Part shown: in pieces, positions 28,744-38,368 of the stretch
How the letters are laid out: each line of letters opens with the position of its first letter
Position numbering within the stretch: the first letter of the stretch is position 1
Assembly: GCF_002343915.1 (NCBI RefSeq)
Contig: NZ_NETK01000001.1
Coordinates: forward strand, 8,136,001 to 8,200,000
DNA length: 64,000 nucleotides
Origin: Nannocystis exedens
GTDB taxonomy: Bacteria > Myxococcota_A > Polyangia > Nannocystales > Nannocystaceae
Direction of reading: 5' to 3'
The notes under the pieces: model-generated
Databases searched by the model: none
Told to the model about the DNA's origin: nothing
What the model saw: the letters and a program-made list of their open reading frames with translations, nothing else
Position numbers and translations under genes: made by a program

Positions 28744-30607
28744 GCGCCAAGCCTCCCAGCGAGAACACGGCGTCGCGCAGGATCCGGGGCCCGTCTTTCG
28801 TCAGCACGGACTCGGGGTGGAACTGCATGGAGCAGAAGCTCGGCCCTTTCAGCCCGTGGACCTGATTCGACACGGGGTCGCGATAGACGCTCACCGTGCC
28901 CCACGGGCTGTCGAGGTGATCGGCCTCGGAGATGGCCGCGAAGGTGTTGTAGAAGCCGGCCGTCTCGAGCTTGCCGAAGATCGAGATCTGCTTCTGGAGG
29001 CCCTGGTTCGGGGCAGGGAGCCGCTGGATAGGCAGCCCCAGGAGCGAGCTCAGCATCTGGTGCCCGAGGCAGATCGCGATGAACGGCCGGGCCGCCTCCA
29101 TCGCGGCGAACATCAACCGCCGGCTGGTCGCGATCCGCGGGTCCGTCAGCTTGCACGGGTCTCCGGGGCCCGGCCCGACGACGAGCAGCTCGGAGTCCCG
29201 GACCTCGCCGATGGTCGCGTACGACTCGACCCTTACGTTCAAGCTGAGCTCGCGCAGCAGATACTGCAGCATCGAGGTGAATGAATCCTCGTTGTCGAGG
29301 ATGACGATGGCGGGCGCGTCGCTGCGACGCGAGCGCGGACGATGGGCCCGCGCTTCCTTCCCGAGCCAGAAGCTCGACAGGCGCCCGCTCCACCTGCCGA
29401 GCGCCTGCGCGACCGCGTCCTTCCGGGTCAGGTCGCCGAGCGAGTTGCCGCCGATGGCATTCTGGAGCGCGGCCGCTTTCGCCGCAGTCTCTTTCGTCTC
29501 GGACTGGGGATCCGACTCGCGGACCAAGGTCGCTCCGACGCCGATCGCGAGCTTGCCGTCGTTCTCGATCTCGGCTGTGCGGATCAGGATCGCCGAGTCG
29601 AGCAGAGGGCCCCGCTCGTCGTCCTCGACGATCGCCGCGAGCCCGCTGTAGTATGAGCGCCCGCAGGTCTCGTAGCGGGCGATGACGCGCGTCGCGTTCT
29701 CCAGCGGGCTGCCGACGACGGTCGGCGCGAACATCGAGCGCTTCAGGATCTCGGCGACGGGCAGCTCGGTGGTGCCCTCGATGCGATAGCCGACGTGCGC
29801 CAGCCGCGACATCTGGATCAGGTAGGGCCCGTGGGCCCGAACATCCGAACAGCAGATGTCGGTCATCATCTTCAGCTCTTCGTCGAGGACCATCGACAGC
29901 TCGTCCTCCTCCTTCCCGTTCTGTAGGAACTCGAGGACGCCTTCCTGCGTCGGACCGAGCGCGGGGAACCTGTAGGTGCCGCTGATCGGCGTCATGGCGA
30001 CGTTCTTCGCCGCGAGCTTGATGTGCAGCTCGGGCGAGGCGCCGACGAACGTGATGCCGCGCATGCGGATGAAGAAGGTCCAGTACGCGCCGCGTTCCTG
30101 CCGCAGGAGGTTGCGGAAGATCGTCAGCCCGACGCGGTCGTCGTATGCGTCGAGGCCGCCGGTGAGCGTACGCTTGATGACGAAGTTCGACCCTTCGCCG
30201 GCGCCGATCTCCTGGCGGATGACCCGTTCGACGATGTCCGCGTAGGCGGCGTCGTCCGGCGTGAACGCGCAGTCGCGGAGATTGACCTGGGCGTCGGGGA
30301 GCACCGCCAGCGCCGCCTCGAGCGGAAGGGTTTCATACTCCTCGACGCAAAGCGCCAGAGTCGGCTTCTGGTCGTCCTTCACCGTGAAGCCGCGCTCGGC
30401 GATCTGGCGGTAGGGCGCGACGACGAGCGTCCCCCAACGACCTTTTGCGCGCTGTTCGGCCTGGATCTGGTCCAGCTCGTCGAACTCGGCCAGGATGCGC
30501 TCCGCTCCCGCCATCACCTCGAGCGTGGACACCTTGAACCGGTCGGGGCGAAAGACCAGCGCGTAGGCGTCGAGCCGCCCCTCGATAGCTCTTTGCAGGA
30601 TCGTCAT
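28733..30607 (-). CDS. phzE: 2-amino-2-desoxyisochorismate synthase PhzE
   Basis: A 624-residue two-domain enzyme of the anthranilate-synthase family. Residues about 1-395 form the chorismate-binding MenF/TrpE domain (for example ISGTYRFPALGPTQEG, DEELKMMTDICCSDVR and GSPLENATRVIARYE). A basic linker leads to the class I glutamine amidotransferase domain (about 425-620) with NEDSFTSML, AICLGHQMLSSLLG (nucleophile Cys) and QFHPESVLT (His and Glu). It converts chorismate plus glutamine to ADIC. Length and domain order match PhzE. The start overlaps the phzD stop as ATGA (30604-30607). Confidence 0.95.
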   Translation of the reverse strand: MTILQRAIEGRLDAYALVFRPDRFKVSTLEVMAGAERILAEFDELDQIQAEQRAKGRWGTLVVAPYRQIAERGFTVKDDQKPTLALCVEEYETLPLEAALAVLPDAQVNLRDCAFTPDDAAYADIVERVIRQEIGAGEGSNFVIKRTLTGGLDAYDDRVGLTIFRNLLRQERGAYWTFFIRMRGITFVGASPELHIKLAAKNVAMTPISGTYRFPALGPTQEGVLEFLQNGKEEDELSMVLDEELKMMTDICCSDVRAHGPYLIQMSRLAHVGYRIEGTTELPVAEILKRSMFAPTVVGSPLENATRVIARYETCGRSYYSGLAAIVEDDERGPLLDSAILIRTAEIENDGKLAIGVGATLVRESDPQSETKETAAKAAALQNAIGGNSLGDLTRKDAVAQALGRWSGRLSSFWLGKEARAHRPRSRRSDAPAIVILDNEDSFTSMLQYLLRELSLNVRVESYATIGEVRDSELLVVGPGPGDPCKLTDPRIATSRRLMFAAMEAARPFIAICLGHQMLSSLLGLPIQRLPAPNQGLQKQISIFGKLETAGFYNTFAAISEADHLDSPWGTVSVYRDPVSNQVHGLKGPSFCSMQFHPESVLTKDGPRILRDAVFSLGGLAHAD

Positions 30608-31236
30608 TGTTTGCACACCTCGCTCACGGGCAGAACCTTCGCACAGCATTCAGCCGCGTATTTCAACGCCTGCGCGTGCGCCTGCTTCGAGAAGTCGGCG
30701 ATGGCATCCTGGACGAGAAAGACCTGAATGTCGCGCGAGTAGGCGTCGATGGCGCTCGCCAGCACGCCGATGTGGGCGTAGACGCCGCAGATGATGATTT
30801 GGTCGCGCTCGTGCTCGCGGAACGCCTCGCCGAGCGTCGTGGCGAAGAAGGCGCTGTATCGCCACTTCGCCAGCACCGTCTCTTGGGGCAGCGGCGCGAT
30901 CTCCTCGGGGATCGCGGTGTGCGTGGTCGCGCTGCTCATCCCCTTGCCCCAAATGTCGTAGAGCAGGCCGCGCTCCTTCGGCGACATGTCGCCGCGCTGC
31001 GCGGTGTAGAAGATCGGGATGTCGTGCGCGCGCGCGTACGCGACGAGCTTCCTGCAGCCCTCGACCAGGCTCCGGCGCACCGACTGCGGGAGCAGATCGA
31101 GGAAGTACTTTTGCATGTCGTGGACGAGCAGGAGGCTGCGGCGGTCGTCTTGCGCCCAGGTGACGATGTTCGTCGCGCTGAGCTCGGGCGCGTGCAGCTC
31201 GTAGTCCTCAGTGCGAGGCTTTACCGTGTGCATCAT
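30604..31236 (-). CDS. phzD: Isochorismatase-type phenazine enzyme PhzD
   Basis: A 210-residue isochorismatase. The three family segments are present: LLVHDMQKYFLD (catalytic Asp), LAKWRYSAFFATTL (Lys) and ICGVYAHIGVLASAIDAYSR (Cys in the nucleophile position). PhzD hydrolyses ADIC to trans-2,3-dihydro-3-hydroxyanthranilate. Its ATG at 31236 overlaps the phzB stop as ATGA (31233-31236), and its own stop overlaps the phzE start in the same way. Confidence 0.95.
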   Translation of the reverse strand: MMHTVKPRTEDYELHAPELSATNIVTWAQDDRRSLLLVHDMQKYFLDLLPQSVRRSLVEGCRKLVAYARAHDIPIFYTAQRGDMSPKERGLLYDIWGKGMSSATTHTAIPEEIAPLPQETVLAKWRYSAFFATTLGEAFREHERDQIIICGVYAHIGVLASAIDAYSRDIQVFLVQDAIADFSKQAHAQALKYAAECCAKVLPVSEVCKQ

Positions 31237-31700
31237 AGCGGGATCCCCGTGCGGACGATCTTCGGGACCGGGAGGCCCAGCGCCTTGAACTGCTGGACCG
31301 GGTTCATGAATTCGCGTTGGAGCTTGATCTTGCCGTTCTCGAACTGGAAGTAATGAATGAAATGGTTCTCGTAGTAGCCTTCGGGGTAGCCCTCGAAGCG
31401 GATGGCGCCTTTGCCATCGCACTCGACCCAGAACACGTTCGGGTCTTGGGTGTCGAAGATCGAGACGTTGTACCACTGCCAATCCGGGAAGCACTTCAGC
31501 GACCACACGGCGTGCGCGGCGAGGCGGTCCTTGCCGCGGATCATGATCGGCTCGCCCGTATCGCTGGTCCACAGGCCGCCGCAGCCGTCCGCGGTGAACA
31601 GCTCGTGGCGCTTCAGGCGGGCCTGTCCGCGAGTCTCCATGTACTGTCGGACGATCTGACGATTGGATTGGCGCACGTCGGTTTGAGGCATGGTGCTCAT
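31233..31700 (-). CDS. phzB: Phenazine ring-forming protein PhzB
   Basis: A 155-residue member of the NTF2/SnoaL-like PhzA/PhzB family. Matching segments include RQSNRQIVRQYMETRGQARL, HELFTADGCGGLWT, HAVWSLKCFPDWQWYNV and a C-terminal REFMNPVQQFKALGLPVP carrying the family Glu. It catalyses pairwise condensation of aminoketone units to the tricyclic scaffold. Only one copy is present, as in most non-Pseudomonas clusters. The ATG at 31700 follows AAAGGGCCTACAC. It is the first gene of the overlapping operon. Confidence 0.92.
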   Translation of the reverse strand: MSTMPQTDVRQSNRQIVRQYMETRGQARLKRHELFTADGCGGLWTSDTGEPIMIRGKDRLAAHAVWSLKCFPDWQWYNVSIFDTQDPNVFWVECDGKGAIRFEGYPEGYYENHFIHYFQFENGKIKLQREFMNPVQQFKALGLPVPKIVRTGIPL

Positions 31701-31769
31701 GTGTAGGCCCTTTCGAGAGGCGCTCAAGAGCTTCATCCAAGAGAAGATCCGGGCGCTGGCCCTCGACGC

Positions 31770-31827
31770 ATAGCATAACGCGGGTCCGGCAGCGCGGCTG
31801 CCGGCGAGGTCCGGCAGGTGATGCTAT
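31770..31827 (-). promoter_or_regulatory. Inverted repeats upstream of phzB
   Basis: A perfect 7-bp inverted repeat (ATAGCAT 31770-31776 / ATGCTAT 31821-31827) encloses a perfect 8-bp hairpin CCGGCAGC-GCG-GCTGCCGG (31786-31804). It lies 70-130 bases upstream of phzB. It may be an operator, an attenuator, or the end of the neighbouring transposase remnant. The inner TTATGCTAT on the minus strand could double as a -10. Confidence 0.4.
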
Positions 31828-31844
31828 CCACACGATGACAAGCG

Positions 31845-32285
31845 CTAATCCGGTCCATCCGGGCCGCGGACCGCGGCGCCGTAGAACCTGGCGCTCGCGT
31901 ACTCCATCAAGGCCCGGTCGACGCGCACCAGCGTCTCCGGCGTGATCCTCTCGATGTTCTCCTGCAGCGTCGAGCGCTCGACCGGCGCGTCGTGCTCCTC
32001 GAAACCGCGGAAAGCCCGGTAGGAGCTCGAGCCCGCACGATGAGGCTCGAGCTCCTCGTAGCCGAACCCGTTCATCTGCTCGATGACCAGAGCTCGAAGC
32101 GCCTGATCCACCGACGATCCCGATCGTCCGACATCGGAGCGCTCGTCTCGCGTGAGATCGGCGTGGACGAGCTCGACCACCTCGGGCAGGGACGTCGAGG
32201 CGCTCACTCCTCCGAACGAGCTCCGGGGTCCCGTCGACCGAGCAATCCGCCGAGCCCCGCTCGCGCGCCGCTTCCGGACGCGCAC
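31845..32285 (-). pseudogene. ISNCY/IS1182-like transposase N-terminal remnant
   Basis: The frame contains VDQALRALVIEQMNGFGYEE, then SSYRAFRGFEE and STLQENIERITPETLVRVDR, the N-terminal signature of transposases whose first domain reads 'LR..VL..L.G.SYREL..HL.DS..YR.F...G..P..STLQ..I'. The catalytic DDE core is missing and the frame ends at 31845. It lies between phzC and phzB in the same orientation as the phz genes. The first 35 residues are atypical. Confidence 0.65.
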
Positions 32286-32360
32286 CGGCTGGCTGAGCGC
32301 GCGCGGCGACCCGCGTCCGGCAATGCACCGACGACGCCGCTGCGTCGCGCTGTCAGCGTC

Positions 32361-33749
<1,389 letters not shown>

Positions 33750-34382
33750 GGGCGACAGCTCCTAGCAGGCACATCAATGGTAGTAGCAGCCCATCGCCGT
33801 CCCGCCTCGGCGTGGCAAGCGCGTGCAGATGGCGGGCGGCCGAGGTCACAGTCCTCGGGCACACGCGCTCAAGGGCGCCGCGGCGCCGAATAGTCATATG
33901 TCCTCTGGAACACGTACCTTCGCTCCGAGCGCGAGTGCGGTGCGGCGGCGGAAGGTATGACGGGGCGGCGCTCAAACCCTTCGGTCTACCTTTGGTCACT
34001 CGGCGCCGGGGCGGCGCAAGCGATCACGGAGCGGGTCGGATGATTCGGCGCAGCTGCGGCGCAGCGACCGTCCCGGAGCGACGAGCGCATCACGCCGACG
34101 CGCCCCGGAGCGGCACGCGCGGCGCGCTGGCCCCACCCAGGGCATTGGGGTCGGCGTATTGTCGCGCGCGCAAATGGCACGTCTTGATGGACATGTCTCC
34201 CCGGAGCCCACCGTTTCTTTTGTATGTCCTTTGGGACATCCTGCGTGATCTGGCGAATGGCGCGCCGTGCCGGCCCTCACCGGCGGCTGGCGCGTCCGTT
34301 GCCCGCAAGAGTGCGAGTGCTACGTCTGGGCGCGAGCATTCTGGCAGCTCGGCGCGGATCGGCGTCGGGCCCCCAAGGCCGC
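33750..34382. other. Intergenic upstream of phzC, with two similar dyads
   Basis: No gene is supported in about 630 bases. Two imperfect to perfect dyads of the form TGTCC-N4-GGACA occur: TGTCCTCTGGAACA (33899-33912) and TGTCCTTTGGGACA (34225-34238). The first lies about 150 bases upstream of phzC and could be a regulator site. Confidence 0.35.
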
Positions 34383-34668
34383 GTGAAACCGCTCCGCTTG
34401 AGCCTGACTCTGATTCCGTTCGTCTGCGGCTGCGGCGACGCCTGGAGCGGCTCGGACGATCCGCCGTCGGACGAGCTGTCGATGCCCCGGGCCCCCACGG
34501 TCGCGCTCGACAGCTTCGCCTCGGCGGAGGATTGCGGTCTGTGCCACCAGGCCCATTACGCCGAGTGGGCCATGTCGGCGCACGCCTATGCGATGAAAGA
34601 TCCGGTGTTTCGCGCGTTCGTCGCGGTCCGGCAGGAGAACTACGCCGGCAAGCAAGACAAGTTCTGTC
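34383..34668 (+). pseudogene. Truncated multiheme cytochrome c lipoprotein
   Basis: From a GTG at 34383 the frame encodes a signal (LRLSLTLIPFVCGCG), an acidic linker, and DCGLCHQAHYAEWAMSAH, a CxxCH heme site with the usual downstream Trp/His of cytochrome c-554-like proteins. A second site would begin at DKFC but the sequence breaks there (near 34668), where the CxxCH motif is lost. Only the N-terminal 95 residues remain. Confidence 0.6.
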
Positions 34669-34713
34669 GTCACCAGCCTCGCCGATCAAACAGGGCGCCG
34701 GGCCTGGTCTGGC

Positions 34714-34962
34714 GGCGCTCACACGCTCCGAAATCGGCGCAGATGAGTCAAGGTCGGCGAGACGGTGGCGCAACGTCGACTCGAACATCCGCCACAGGCT
34801 GTCGTCCGAGGTCAGAAAAGGCCGAAGCGCATCAGCGGCCGTGCACGACACACGGTGCTTGATGTTCCTTCTCATGCGCGCGCCGAGGAACTGCTCGTAG
34901 GCCCCGATCGGCGACGGCAGCACCGTGGTCGTCACCTCGATCGGACGCACGGGTTCGCGGGT
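34714..34962 (-). pseudogene. AraC-family regulator, internal fragment
   Basis: The minus strand reads YEQFLGARMRRNIKHRVSCT, then AADALRPFLTSDDSLWRMFE and LRHRLADLDSSAPISERVSA, matching the end of the ligand-binding domain of AraC proteins of the PF12625 type. The DNA-binding domain that should follow is missing. The fragment is in frame with the SDR fragment upstream of it. Confidence 0.6.
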
Positions 34963-35307
34963 CGCCTTCGTCGTGGCGAGGACCCCGAGGACGTTCACGT
35001 CGAACTGGCGACGGACCTTGTCGAGCGAAGTCGCCTCGAGCGGTCCGTACGCGCCGTAGCCCGCGCTGTTCATGAGCGCGTCGATGCGCCCGAACTCCGA
35101 GATGCCCGCGTCGACGGCGGCTTGGATGGAGGCAAAGGCCTGCACGTCGAGACGGGTGACGAGCACCCGGTCGAGCCGAATGAGCTCCTCCTCGCCTTCG
35201 GGGTTGCGCATCGTAGCGACGACGTTCCACCTCCTTGCGTGAAAATGCGTGGCCGTGGCGCGGCCGATACCGCTCGAACCTCCGGTAATGAGAATCGTCT
35301 TGGTCAT
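34963..35307 (-). pseudogene. Short-chain dehydrogenase, N-terminal fragment
   Basis: The first 115 residues of a classical SDR start with ATG at 35307 after CAGGAGATTCACCGC. ILITGGSSGIGRATATHF (cofactor) and LMNSAGYGAYGPLE are intact, but the sequence leaves the family after NVLGVLATTKA, before the catalytic Ser-Tyr-Lys residues. The frame runs on into the AraC fragment. It cannot be an active dehydrogenase. Confidence 0.7.
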
Positions 35308-35453
35308 GCGGTGAATCTCCTGCGACCCAATGTAGGCGTCGCGGAGCGTGTCCACACTCGCAACGGGTGTCAATTTACTATCCGTTCGCGCCACCGACCC
35401 CCCATCCGCCCCGACACCCAACGGCGGACGGCGATCGTCGCGGTGGACCTCAT

Positions 35454-35760
35454 CGAGGGTCCGGGCTCACAGCAAGTGCGCCGCGGTTCGTGCATCGCGC
35501 TGGAGCTGCGGGCGGGCTTGCGGATCAGCCGTTCGACGATGAGCCGTGATCTCCGGCTTCTCGGCCTCACGCGGAAAAAATCGCTGGTGGCCAGGGAGCG
35601 ATGTACCGCCGGTGTCGTTGCGATGCGCGACGCCTTCGCCGCGCAGATGCAGTCTTGCGACCCGGAGCGCCTGCTTCCTCGACGAGTCCGGCTCGCACAT
35701 CTCGATGACGCGCACCCGGGCGTGGGCGCGACGCACCGCCGGGCCTCTGGTTCGGCGGGG
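35454..35760 (+). pseudogene. IS630-family transposase fragment, frameshifted
   Basis: One frame reads LRAGLRISRSTMSRDLRLLG followed by LTRKKSLVARER, the helix-turn-helix and linker of IS630 transposases. A shift near 35675 brings in FLDESGSHISMTRTRAWARR, which carries the first catalytic Asp. The rest of the DDE core and the N-terminus are gone. Confidence 0.7.
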
Positions 35761-35894
35761 GTCGCTTCCGCGCCGGCGAATGTCTGGACGGCGACTGCAT
35801 CCACATGGCCGACTATACCCACGATTGTGCATGTCGGGTGTCCGAGCACATGGTCACCGGCGAGTGCGCCACGGCGTGTGGTGTGGGCCCGTAG
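35742..35894 (+). pseudogene. C-terminal fragment of a Cys-rich protein
   Basis: The frame reads GECLDGDCIHMADYTHDCAC and then ends with ECATACGVGP and a TAG at 35892. Six or more Cys in 35 residues suggest the C-terminus of a secreted disulphide-rich protein. Nothing else of the gene is visible; the IS630 fragment lies directly upstream. The next 185 bases, to 36079, hold no gene. Confidence 0.4.
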
Positions 35895-36079
35895 GGGGCG
35901 TCGCCTGCCGGCGAAAGACTTCGGCGAACGCGCGCCGCGATAGTGATGACGCCGAGTCGGAATCGTGACCTCGTCGCCTGTCATAACCCTGCTCCCTCGC
36001 GCGGCGCGGCGCGTCGGCGCACGGAATGAACGTGCGTTCAACACCTACGCCTCCTTGCCGATAAAGTGAAGAGCTGACA

Positions 36080-36967
36080 ATGCCAACACGAATCCGCACC
36101 AGCCTTTCGACACAGTTCGTCGTCGTCATGTCGTGCGCCTCCATCTCGCTGCCCGCCATGGCGGTCCCGTGCCCGAAGACGGCGGTGAGAGCGGAGGCGC
36201 CATCGGTCGACGCCGGCGGCAGGGGCAATGTCGACGTCGACGCCGACGCCGACGCCAACGTCGACGCCAGGGGACGGATCGGGGGCGTGGCCGGCGATGT
36301 CGGCGGACGGATCGAGGGCACGGCCCGCGACGTCGGCGGACGGAGCGGGGACGTGGCGGGCGAGGTCGGCGGGCGGATCGAGGGCGACGTCGACGGACGG
36401 ATCGAGGGCGCGACGGGCGACGTCGGCGTCTCGGTCGACGGGAAGCTGCCGGACGTCGACGCAGGCGCGCGGGCGGACGCCGACGGGCGGCTCCGGGGCG
36501 GCGCCGAGCGACCCCAGCTATCCAGACCCGTCGGCAAGTGGATGTGGGCCGGGCTCGGGCTCACGGCGGGCGCCACGGCCATCCTGTTCGGCACCTCGAT
36601 GGGCCTGCTCGGCAACCTGCGCGGGGCGATGCGCGACAATTTGGTCGCGAAGGCCAAACTGACGCTGACCGACGCCGATCCGAACAACGACATCGACATC
36701 AACGGCGATATCTGCGCTCAGGCCCGCAGCGGTAACAACTCCGCGGTCACGGGCCTGTGCGACCTCGGCGAGGTCCGCCGTCGCGCGGTGATCGGCACGG
36801 GGATCACCGCGGGCCTGCTCGCCAGCGTGGTGATCGTGCTCGGCGTGGTGATCGGGGTCCGCCTCCGCCGTCAGTGCGACGATGGCAAGACCGCGCTGCG
36901 CCGGTTCAACGTGGCGCTCGCGCCGCAGCTCGGCGGCGGGATGCTCGTCACGGGGTTCCGCTTTTGA
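36080..36967 (+). CDS. Low-complexity secreted/membrane protein with Gly-Asp repeats
   Basis: A 295-residue protein. Residues 1-28 look like a signal peptide (SLSTQFVVVMSCASISLPAMA). Residues about 45-150 form degenerate repeats of the type (D/R)VGGRIEG(D/T), rich in Asp, Gly and Arg. Two hydrophobic segments follow (MWAGLGLTAGATAILFGTSM near 155-174 and AVIGTGITAGLLASVVIVLG near 235-254), with a short Cys-containing loop between them. This looks like a cell-envelope protein with an extended repeat domain; no family is recognised. An ATG at 36128 is an alternative start. Confidence 0.65.
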   Translation: MPTRIRTSLSTQFVVVMSCASISLPAMAVPCPKTAVRAEAPSVDAGGRGNVDVDADADANVDARGRIGGVAGDVGGRIEGTARDVGGRSGDVAGEVGGRIEGDVDGRIEGATGDVGVSVDGKLPDVDAGARADADGRLRGGAERPQLSRPVGKWMWAGLGLTAGATAILFGTSMGLLGNLRGAMRDNLVAKAKLTLTDADPNNDIDINGDICAQARSGNNSAVTGLCDLGEVRRRAVIGTGITAGLLASVVIVLGVVIGVRLRRQCDDGKTALRRFNVALAPQLGGGMLVTGFRF

Positions 36968-37125
36968 AGCGGTCGATGGCCGCGCGCTGGACCACACGGT
37001 CGAGCCCCCGAATTGGCCGCAGCGCGACGTCGCGGTCCGGCCAGCTTGGGACGAGCCGGGCCCGTGCTTGCGCGAGGACCGGGAGTGGGTCGAAGAACGA
37101 ATCGCGGCGGACGACGAGCCCAGCA

Positions 37126-37335
37126 GATCTCACCGGCGTGCAGGTCGTCGACACCGGCACCGCCAGCCACTTGATCGGCTTGACCCGGGCGATCCGCCTG
37201 CTCGGCGGCGAGGGCGTCCTCACCGGCATCCACCCAACATCGCCCGGAGGATCGTCGCCATCGGCGTCGACCTTGCCCGCGTGCGCGTGTTCGCCAACCC
37301 GCGCGACGCGTATGTGTCTGCAGTTGCCGCATGTC
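37126..37335 (+). pseudogene. STAS domain (RsbR-type) remnant, frameshifted
   Basis: One frame gives DLTGVQVVDTGTASHLIGLT followed by RAIRLLGGEGVLTGIHP; a shift near 37232 continues with NIARRIVAIGVDLARVRVFA. This is the C-terminal STAS domain of stressosome proteins such as RsbR. The N-terminal sensor half is missing (stretch 36968-37125 shows nothing recognisable). Confidence 0.55.
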
Positions 37336-37391
37336 TCGAACAGCGCCAGCGCCCTTCCACACGGCATAGTATGCAAGCGCCGAAGGCCCGC

Positions 37392-37483
37392 ATCGGCACT
37401 GGCACGTCGACATCGCCTACATCAACCTCGCCGGCACCTTCTACGACCCGTGCAGGGTCCTGAGCGCGCTGGCTCGCTCGTGA
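37392..37483 (+). pseudogene. IS3-family transposase (rve) scrap
   Basis: A short frame reads RHWHVDIAYINLAGTFYDPC, which matches the first catalytic segment of IS3 OrfB transposases (HxDxxYxN...FxxLC). It ends at TGA near 37483. Too short to be functional. Confidence 0.45.
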
Positions 37484-37670
37484 TCCGATCGACACCAATT
37501 GCACCCCGGGCAGCACCTAGGCTGCTACAATCTTCACGCGCAAGACGCCGCGCGCTACGGAGATGTTGCGGACAGTTCACGTTGGAGGATGTCATGGTCG
37601 TCAGAACACCGAGCACCGCCATGCCGCTGCCTCCGCGGCAAGCCGCTCATCCGTCTTCCGAGGTGATACA

Positions 37671-38069
37671 ATGGTTGTATTGGCTAAGCTCTTGATCGTC
37701 GAGGACAACGAACTCAGCCGCGACATGCTCTCACGCCGGCTGCGTCGGCGGGGCTATGAGGTGCTCATTGCGATCGACGCCTCTCAGGCGATCGCTCTCG
37801 CCAAGAGGGACAGGCCAGATGTCGTGCTTATGGATCTTAGCCTCCCGGACATGGACGGCTGCGCGGCCACACGGATCCTCAAGAACACCGAGACGACCGC
37901 CAGGATTCCTGTTATTGCGCTCACGGCACATGTGAGTTGGAGCTACCGCGAGAGTGCCCTCGAGGCCGGCTGCGACGACTACGACACCAAGCCGATCGAG
38001 TTCCCGCGGCTCCTGGCGAAGATCGGTCGGTTCGTTCCCGAAGCCGAGGGTGGGCCGAGCACGGATTGA
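37671..38069 (+). CDS. Stand-alone response regulator receiver protein
   Basis: A 132-residue single receiver domain. LLIVEDNELSRDMLSRRLR carries the acidic pocket, VVLMDLSLPDMDG the phosphoacceptor Asp, VIALTAHV the Thr switch, and YDTKPIEF the Lys. No output domain is present, so it acts through protein contacts, as in chemotaxis or phosphorelay proteins. The ATG at 37671 follows CGAGGTGATACA. The neighbouring STAS remnant hints that it once belonged to a stress-sensing locus. The 299 bases after it hold no gene. Confidence 0.88.
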   Translation: MVVLAKLLIVEDNELSRDMLSRRLRRRGYEVLIAIDASQAIALAKRDRPDVVLMDLSLPDMDGCAATRILKNTETTARIPVIALTAHVSWSYRESALEAGCDDYDTKPIEFPRLLAKIGRFVPEAEGGPSTD

Positions 38070-38368
38070 TCTCGTCAGGGTCGCGTCAGCGCTTGGACCG
38101 ATCATGTTCTTGTCCGCCGTCATGCGGGAACTGAGGTTTCCGTCGCCGTTCGCGCCGTCATCGCGAGGCGAGGTGGTTGACGATCGCGCCGCGCGCATGC
38201 ACCTCCGCACTCGTCGGACTCATCGACTGGCGTGCGGCGGCGACGACGGCTCGGCCAGCTCGGCCAGCGCTTCGAGTCCGACGAATTCGACCGGGGACAT
38301 GGACACCGGCGTGACATGCAGGGGCCCCGTTCGTGGCGAGCTGCGGACGCTCGCGGCGGCCGGACGGC

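Noticed and set aside
36228-36662. Alternative frames of the Gly-Asp repeat gene as separate genes
   Set aside because: They are open only because the repeat is GC-rich; the signal peptide and membrane segments belong to the frame starting at 36080.
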